Made by a program: the position numbers and the translations under genes
DNA from: Thermoleophilaceae bacterium
GTDB taxonomy: Bacteria > Actinomycetota > Thermoleophilia > Solirubrobacterales > Thermoleophilaceae
Length of the DNA: 49,369 bases
Assembly: GCA_030448005.1 (NCBI GenBank)
Contig: JAUJNT010000002.1
Span: 579,456 to 628,824 of the forward strand
Direction of reading: 5' to 3'
The notes under the pieces: model-generated
Told to the model about the DNA's origin: nothing
Database searches by the model: none
Seen by the model: the letters and a program-made list of their open reading frames with translations, nothing else
Shown: positions 44,499 to 49,369 of the stretch, one piece after another
How the letters are laid out: every line of letters starts with the position of its first letter
How positions within the stretch are numbered: position 1 is the first letter of the stretch

Positions 44499-46034
44499 AT
44501 GGACGATCTTCCCGGCACCCCCGCCTCGCTCTGGGCGGAGACAGCTCCGCCCACCGACTATCCGGCGCTCGACCGTGACATCACCGTGGACGTGGCCGTC
44601 CTCGGCGGCGGCATCGCGGGCCTGACCACGGCGCTGCTGCTGGCCCGCTCCGGCACGAGCGTGGTGGTGCTCGACGCCGGCCGCGTCGGGCGAGGGGTCA
44701 GCGGCTACTCGACGGCCAAGGTGACCTCGCTTCACAGCCTGACCTACGCCGATCTCGTGTCAGGCCGCGGCGAGCAGCACGCGCGCGTCTATGGAGAGGC
44801 AAACGAGGCCGGCCTGGCCACGATCGCGCGGTACACGCGGGAGCTCGCGATCGACTGCGACTTCCGCCGGCGACCGAACTTCACCTACACCGAGGAAGAG
44901 CAGAAGGTGGACCAGGTTCGTGAGGAGGCCGAGGCGGCGGCCGGCGTCGGCCTGCCCTCGTCGTTCGTGCAGGGCCAGATCGGATTGCCGTGGGAGGTGA
45001 ATGGCGCGGTGCGCTTCGAGGAGCAGGCGGAGTTTCACCCCACCAAGTACCTCGTGGGCATAGCCCAGGCCGTCCGCGGGGCGGGTGGCCAGATCTACGA
45101 GGGCACCCGCGCGGTGGCCGTGGACGACGGAGAGCAGTGCAAGGTGCGCGCCGAGAACGGGCGCGAGGTGAGGGCGGGCCACGTGATCGTGGCAACGCAC
45201 TTCCCCTTCCTCGATCGGTCTGGCTTCTTCGCCCGGATCCATGCCGAGCGCTCCTACGTGCTCGCAGTACGGATCCGCGGCCAGGTCCCGCAGGGCATGT
45301 ACATCGACACCGCGGGCCACTCCCTGCGCTCCCAGCCCGCGCCGGGGGGAGGCGAACTGCTGCTGGTGGGAGGCGCAAGCCACAAGGTCGGCCAGGCCGA
45401 CGAGGCCGAGCACTACCGCCATCTCGAGCGCTACGCGCGCGAGCGGTTCGACGTCGAGAGCATCGACTACCGCTGGTCGACCCAGGACAACATCCCGCTC
45501 GACAAGGTCCCCTATGTGGGCAAGCTGGCGCCCTTCTCCAAGCGCGTGCTGGTGGCCACGGGCTTCCGCAAGTGGGGTTATGCCAACGGGACGGCAGCCG
45601 CGATCATCCTGGCCGACGCGGTCAAGGGAAGCGAGCATCCGTGGGCCTCGACCTTCGATTCCAGTCGTCTCGGCCCGCCATCGGCTGCCGCCTCCTTCGT
45701 CAAGGAGAACGCCAACGTGGGCAGGCGGTTCGTGCAGGACCGCCTGAAACGGGGCTCCGCCTCGGCGGTGCCGCCGGGAGAGGGCGCGATCGTGCGGGAG
45801 GGGCTGCACCAGGCGGCGGTCCACCGCGATGACAACGGTGATCTGCACGCCCTCTCCGCACGCTGCACCCACATGGGGTGCATCGTGCAGTGGAACACCG
45901 CCGAGCGCTCGTGGGACTGTCCCTGTCACGGCTCGCGGTTCGCGACTGACGGCCGTGTGCTCCAGGGCCCCGCGGTCGCGCCACTCGAGCCCCGCAAGCT
46001 CCGGGGCCCGGACTCCGAGCCGGTCCCGGAGTGA
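44499..46034 (+). CDS. FAD-dependent oxidoreductase with C-terminal Rieske domain
   Basis: A 511-residue protein. The N-terminal DAO-type FAD domain shows VDVAVLGGGIAGLTTALLLA (Rossmann GxGxxG), GRGVSGYSTAKVTSLH and, late, VATGFRKWGYANGTAAA. The last 80 residues form a Rieske domain with CTHMGC and CPCHGSRF, both Cys-His pairs present. Such fused proteins are widespread in bacteria but poorly characterised; they probably pass electrons from the flavin to the cluster. ATG 44499 is 7 nt after TAGTCG, an imperfect leaderless box. Its TGA overlaps the next gene (GTGA). Confidence 0.9.
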   Translation: MDDLPGTPASLWAETAPPTDYPALDRDITVDVAVLGGGIAGLTTALLLARSGTSVVVLDAGRVGRGVSGYSTAKVTSLHSLTYADLVSGRGEQHARVYGEANEAGLATIARYTRELAIDCDFRRRPNFTYTEEEQKVDQVREEAEAAAGVGLPSSFVQGQIGLPWEVNGAVRFEEQAEFHPTKYLVGIAQAVRGAGGQIYEGTRAVAVDDGEQCKVRAENGREVRAGHVIVATHFPFLDRSGFFARIHAERSYVLAVRIRGQVPQGMYIDTAGHSLRSQPAPGGGELLLVGGASHKVGQADEAEHYRHLERYARERFDVESIDYRWSTQDNIPLDKVPYVGKLAPFSKRVLVATGFRKWGYANGTAAAIILADAVKGSEHPWASTFDSSRLGPPSAAASFVKENANVGRRFVQDRLKRGSASAVPPGEGAIVREGLHQAAVHRDDNGDLHALSARCTHMGCIVQWNTAERSWDCPCHGSRFATDGRVLQGPAVAPLEPRKLRGPDSEPVPE

Positions 46035-46903
46035 GCACGGGCCACGCGTCCTCGCCCGAGGTCTGCATCACCGAGTTCACCGATCCAGGCTGCCCGTGGG
46101 CGTACTCGGCCGAGCCCTTTCGTCGCCGGCTCGAGTGGCTCTATGGCGACCAGATCGATTGGCGGATCTGTGTGGTCGGCCTCTCAGAGACGCCGGAGGA
46201 CTACCTCGCGAAGGGCTTCACGCCGGAGAAGCAGGCGGGGGCGTTCACCCGCATCGCCAAGGACCACGGAATGCCCATCGACACCGCCGAGCGGCCCCGG
46301 ATGGCGGCAACCGTGCCGGCGTGTCGCGCGATCGTGGCCTCCCGCCTCCACGCGCCGCAGCACGAGCGGATGCTGCTGCGGCGGCTGCACGTGAGGACGT
46401 TCTCCGGCGAACTGCTCGACGAGCCCGACACGATCGCCGGGGCGGCGCGGGACGCCGGCCTCGAGCCCTCCGAGCTCGACGCCTGGTGCGCCGAGGAGGA
46501 GGTCGACGCGCTTCTGCGCGAGGACATGGAGCGTGCGCGGCGCCCGATACCCGCGGCGCGCGTGCTCGATGACAAGCTCGCCAACTGGTCGGGCGGGCGG
46601 CGCTACACGTGTCCCTCCTACGAGGTGGTGCGCGCCTCGGACGGGGTGCGCATCGCCGTACCGGGCTTTCAGCCGTTCAACGTCTACGACGTCTTGCTGG
46701 CCAACCTCGTGCCGGATGTCGAGCGCCGGGAGCCGGCTGCGAGCGCGCAGGAGGTGCTCGAGTGGACGGGCACCCCGCTTGCCACCAAGGAGGTCGCGGT
46801 GGTGCGCGACATCGAGTTCGAGCGCGCGCGCGAGGAACTCGGGCACGTGGCAAATGAGTGCCACGTGGGCTTCGACGGGTTCTGGTCGCTCCCGCGGGCC
46901 TGA
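46031..46903 (+). CDS. DsbA-family (FrnE-like) thioredoxin-fold protein
   Basis: A 290-residue cytosolic DSBA-like protein from GTG 46031, coupled to the upstream gene by a GTGA overlap. The active-site region is FTDPGCPWAYSAEPF (CPWA, only one cysteine of the CxxC), followed by the helical insertion and NVYDVLLANLVPDV. FrnE-type proteins are thiol-disulfide or glutathione-transferase-like enzymes; with a single active-site Cys it may act as an isomerase or bind a thiol. The partner is likely the FAD-Rieske protein just upstream. Confidence 0.8.
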   Translation: MSTGHASSPEVCITEFTDPGCPWAYSAEPFRRRLEWLYGDQIDWRICVVGLSETPEDYLAKGFTPEKQAGAFTRIAKDHGMPIDTAERPRMAATVPACRAIVASRLHAPQHERMLLRRLHVRTFSGELLDEPDTIAGAARDAGLEPSELDAWCAEEEVDALLREDMERARRPIPAARVLDDKLANWSGGRRYTCPSYEVVRASDGVRIAVPGFQPFNVYDVLLANLVPDVERREPAASAQEVLEWTGTPLATKEVAVVRDIEFERAREELGHVANECHVGFDGFWSLPRA

Positions 46904-46931
46904 GGGCCCGGGAAGCCCACGACTGGTGAGG

Positions 46932-47033
46932 GCGGCTCGGCCGGCCGTCCGGCGCAGCGGTGGATCAGCTCCCGAGTCGAGCGGCTCGGCCGGGCGGCCG
47001 GCGCACCCCGGTGGATCACCCTTCCGAGTCGAG
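46932..47033. repeat. Imperfect direct duplication of about 52 bp
   Basis: 46932-46981 and 46981-47033 share GCGGCTCGGCC, a GTGGATCA core and CGAGTCGAG. The second copy is the 3' end of the exonuclease gene, so its terminal codons seem to have been duplicated beyond the stop. Confidence 0.7.
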
Positions 47034-47870
47034 CCGCTCGGCCAGCCCGCTCATCCCCAGCTCGCGCGCGGCGGCCGCCCCGCGAGGCCGGTCGGTGGCT
47101 GCGTCAGGCGGCCGGTCGAGCTCGATCGGCCGCAGCGTCGCGATCTCGCGGTAGACCTCGAGCTCCGCGCGCGCGCCCGCGAGGATGTTGCGATCGCGGC
47201 CGTCGCGCTCGGCGGCGTCCAGGGCGGCGGCCAGCGAGCCGTGGCGGCGCAGGATGTCCGCCGCGCGCTTCTCGCCGATGCCCTTCATGCCCGGCAGTCC
47301 GTCGGAGGGATCGCCGCGCAGGGCGATGAAGTCGGGCACGAGCGCCGGCGCCACCCCGTAGCGTCGCTCGATCTCCGCCGCGCCCATCCGCTCGGCCCCG
47401 CGCTTTCCCCTTCCCCCGAGCAGCAAGACCGCAACCCGGTCCCCCGCGCACTGGAACATGTCGCGGTCCCCCGTGAGGATGAGCGCCTCACCGCCCGCCT
47501 CGGCCTCCACCCGGGCGAGGGAGCCGAGCAGGTCGTCGGCCTCCAGGCTGTCGTGGTCCATCACGCTCCAGCCGAGCGCCGCGTAGAGCCTTGGCGCCAG
47601 CGCCCACTGGTGGGCAAGGTCATCGGGCATCGGCGGGCGATGCGCGTGGTAGCCGGGGTAGAGCTCCACCCGGTAGGCGGCGGCATCCGGTCCGAAGCAG
47701 GCCACCACCGCGCGGGCCGCCTGCTCCTCGGCCACGGCCAGAATCGTGTTGGTGCTGCCCAGCAGCGCGTTCACAGGGCGGCCGTCGGAGCCCTTGATCG
47801 AGCCCGGCAACGCGTAGAACGCCCGATACAGGAGGTAGGGAGCGTCCACGAGCAGTAGGGGACCGGCCAT
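47016..47870 (-). CDS. 5'-3' exonuclease (PolA N-terminal/ExoIX-like)
   Basis: A 284-residue FEN-type nuclease without a polymerase domain. LLLVDAPYLLYRAFYALPG supplies the first metal-binding Asp, SVMDHDSLEADDLLGSLAR and LTGDRDMFQ the acidic cluster, and LRGDPSDGLPGMKGIGEKRA the helix-hairpin-helix. I start at ATG 47870, 10 nt after TAGGGT; a longer frame to 47993 adds an unrelated tail. It may process Okazaki-type flaps or repair intermediates together with LigD-like ends. Confidence 0.9.
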   Translation of the reverse strand: MAGPLLLVDAPYLLYRAFYALPGSIKGSDGRPVNALLGSTNTILAVAEEQAARAVVACFGPDAAAYRVELYPGYHAHRPPMPDDLAHQWALAPRLYAALGWSVMDHDSLEADDLLGSLARVEAEAGGEALILTGDRDMFQCAGDRVAVLLLGGRGKRGAERMGAAEIERRYGVAPALVPDFIALRGDPSDGLPGMKGIGEKRAADILRRHGSLAAALDAAERDGRDRNILAGARAELEVYREIATLRPIELDRPPDAATDRPRGAAAARELGMSGLAERLDSEG

Positions 47871-47905
47871 TGACGCCGTCACCCTACGTGCTAGCGTCCC
47901 GCGGG

Positions 47906-47911
47906 TAAGGT
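47906..47911 (+). promoter_or_regulatory. Probable -10 box for the cold-shock gene
   Basis: TAAGGT about 103 bp before the start codon implies a 5' UTR of roughly 95 nt, typical of cold-shock mRNAs. It is divergent from the exonuclease -10 (TAGGGT, 47886-47881). Confidence 0.5.
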
Positions 47912-48013
47912 CGAGCCAAGGAAGCTCGGCGAAGAAGTGCAGGCGCTCGCAGTCGTTGCTCTCAGCATCCTCCGCGTACGCAGCACAACACAAGAAGATC
48001 GTGGAGGTACTCC

Positions 48014-48217
48014 ATGCCTAACGGAACCGTGAAGTGGTTCAGCGACGAGAAGGGCTTCGGCTTCATCACCCCTGACGACGGGGGCAAGGACCTTTTCGTC
48101 CACCACACCGGTATCAACGGTGACGGCTTCAAGTCGCTCACCGAAGGCGCCAAGGTGTCATACGACGCCGAGTCTGGCGACAAGGGCCCGAAGGCCGTCA
48201 ACGTCCAGATGAGCTGA
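48014..48217 (+). CDS. Cold-shock protein, CspA family
   Basis: A 67-residue OB-fold nucleic-acid chaperone. [20 protein letters not shown] contains RNP1 (KGFGFI) and [10 protein letters not shown] contains RNP2 (LFVHH). It binds single-stranded RNA and prevents structure formation. ATG 48014 has GGAGGT at 6 nt. The 5' UTR is about 95 nt and a strong hairpin terminator follows. Confidence 0.97.
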   Translation: MPNGTVKWFSDEKGFGFITPDDGGKDLFVHHTGINGDGFKSLTEGAKVSYDAESGDKGPKAVNVQMS

Positions 48218-48245
48218 GCCGGCTCTCGCCGGACTCGCTCGCTTC

Positions 48246-48305
48246 ACACGGCTGAGATCCGATCCGCGCTGCCTCGTGCATGCCGGATCGAGGTCTCAGC
48301 CGTGT
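48246..48305 (+). terminator. Large stem-loop after csp
   Basis: ACACGGCTGAGA (48246-48257) and TCTCAGCCGTGT (48294-48305) pair perfectly; an inner GATCC/GGATC stem (48260-48264, 48285-48289) adds to it. It ends the cold-shock transcript and may serve the convergent gene as well. Confidence 0.75.
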
Positions 48306-48370
48306 CGAGCGCCTGACGGCCTTGGGCCGGGCGGGCCCTGAAGGGCCGCACCAGGCGCTGCTCCACCGAA

Positions 48371-49275
48371 TCACTCCCTGAGCACGGTCGGCTGCCGTGG
48401 CAGCAAGCCGGGCCCAAAGCGGCCGATCAGCTCCACCGCCGTCACCGGCTCGCCGGGCTCCGCCAGGCCGACACTCGCCGCCATCCAGCTCAACATCTCC
48501 GGCGCGCCGTGACCAATCTTCCTCCGGTCTGCCAGCGTGAGCGCGCCGTGGCGCTTGGCCAGCCGCCTCCCGTCGGGGCCGAGCACGAGCGGCACATGGG
48601 CGTAGCGGGGCGCCGGCTGCTCGAGCAGTGAGCCCACCAGGAGCTGGCGGGGGGTCGAGTAGAGCAGGTCATCTCCCCGCACGACCTCGCCGATTCCCTG
48701 CTCGGCGTCGTCCACGACGACCGCCAGGTTGTAGGAGAAGGTGTCGTCCCACCGCTTGAGCAGCAGGTCGTCGACCACACCACGCACGCGCCCGTGCAGA
48801 CGGTCTTCGAGCTCCACGGCCTCGCCCGGGCGTCCAGGCGCAGCGACGGTGGTCTGCCGGCGGCCCGCTTCCGCTCTGCGCGCCCTTTCGAGGTGAGCCG
48901 CCTGCAGGTGCCGGGGTAGACGCCCCCGGGCGCCCGTGCGTGGGGGGCCTGGGCGGCCGCCAGGATGTCGGCCCGCGTGCACCAGCACGGGTACACCCTG
49001 CCCCGGGCCCATAGCGCCCCCACCGCCTCGCCGTAAAGCTCGGAGCGCTCTGACTGGCGCACCGGTTCCTCGTCCCAGTCGATGCCGATCGCGCGCAGGT
49101 CGGAGAGCTGGCCCCGTTCATGCTCTCGGCGGGAGCGCTGCGGGTCGAGGTCCTCGATCCGCAAGAGAAAGCGCCCACCGGACGAGCGTGCGAAGAGCCA
49201 CGCCAGCAGCGCGGTCCGGAGGTTTCCGAGGTGCAGCGGGCCGCTGGGGCTCGGTGCGTAACGGCCGGCGGGCAT
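48371..49275 (-). pseudogene. gluQ: Glutamyl-Q tRNA(Asp) synthetase, single-base frameshift
   Basis: About 301 codons in two frames. Frame one, from ATG 49275: RYAPSPSGPLHLGNLRTALL (HxGN motif), FLLRIEDLDPQRSR, and a Cys-Cys-Tyr-Cys zinc site (CWCTRADIL, VYPGTC) typical of GluQ-RS. Frame two continues ELEDRLHGRVRGVVDDLLLK, then DDTFSYNLAVVVDD and RLAKRHGALTL (KMSKR equivalent). The join is at about 48828; one C added to the CCC run (coding strand) gives LRLDAPGEAVELEDRLHG. The enzyme glutamylates queuosine at the wobble position of tRNA-Asp. It is either a recent pseudogene or a sequencing error. Confidence 0.85.
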
Positions 49276-49369
49276 TGCGCCGGAAGTTAGCCGGGGAGCT
49301 CGCGGGATCTAACTCGCCCTGCGAACGCCAGTTCAGAGGCGAAGGCATGGTATCCCGGTTCAGGAAACG
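49276..49369. other. Window end, no gene seen
   Basis: 94 bp upstream of gluQ. No clear promoter or reading frame. Confidence 0.4.

Noticed and set aside
48371-49275. Full-length glutamyl-tRNA synthetase
   Set aside because: Length (about 300 codons), the Cys-Cys-Tyr-Cys zinc site and lack of an anticodon-binding domain point to GluQ-RS.

Overview
The window is high-GC, densely packed DNA from an actinobacterium. The gene families (PE-Lig-Pol LigD, an F420-dependent LLM oxidoreductase, CsoR, DUF305, a TIGR03767-like phosphoesterase), frequent GTG/TTG starts and several starts sitting 6-8 nt behind a TAnnnT box with no Shine-Dalgarno (SD) sequence (leaderless style) suit Actinomycetota; Thermoleophilia (Solirubrobacterales-like) is my best guess but is inference. 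There is no rRNA, CRISPR array, complete tRNA or transposase.

Layout. 1-1.8 kb: a radical SAM gene running off the left edge, coupled to a 5'-truncated TVP38/TMEM64 gene. 1.8-5.7 kb: a tightly overlapping four-gene YnjBCD-type ABC importer, then an aldo/keto reductase. 6.7-10 kb: eroded DNA (emfourin-like lipoprotein, acetolactate synthase remnant), Ppx exopolyphosphatase, and divergently a peroxiredoxin-like gene whose catalytic Cys codon is TGA and whose 3' end is cut by the 3' half of an initiator tRNA. 10-15.8 kb: secreted phosphoesterase, secreted GH43-like protein, membrane protein, Na+/H+ antiporter. 15.8-21.6 kb: YciI/ECF sigma pair, two damaged small genes, an AbiEi-Fic fusion, and a TetR/methyltransferase pair with twin operators. 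21.6-25.9 kb: LigD, a degenerate biotin-ligase-like protein and a DUF2231-Rieske protein. 25.9-29.5 kb: a minus-strand cell-surface set (C5-epimerase-like, glycosidase-like, lytic transglycosylase). 29.6-35.7 kb: a copper island with CsoR, a His-rich secreted peptide, a 1276-residue CopA-DUF4396-periplasmic fusion and a DUF305 lipoprotein, with CsoR-type operators at the promoters. 35.9-39.4 kb: large secreted phosphoesterase, S4 protein, secreted Ig-like protein. 39.5-49.3 kb: BipA/TypA carrying an in-frame minisatellite, DEAD-box helicase, F420 oxidoreductase, FAD-Rieske oxidoreductase with DsbA-like partner, 5'-3' exonuclease, cold-shock protein and a frameshifted GluQ-RS.

How the parts work together: the copper genes form a coherent CsoR regulon (sensor, exporter, extracytoplasmic metal-binding parts). 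BipA, the helicase and the cold-shock protein are the usual set for ribosome and RNA handling at low temperature. Several genes are broken by what looks like one missing base in a G/C run, so some of the apparent decay may be sequence error; the in-frame TGA in the peroxiredoxin is not of that kind.
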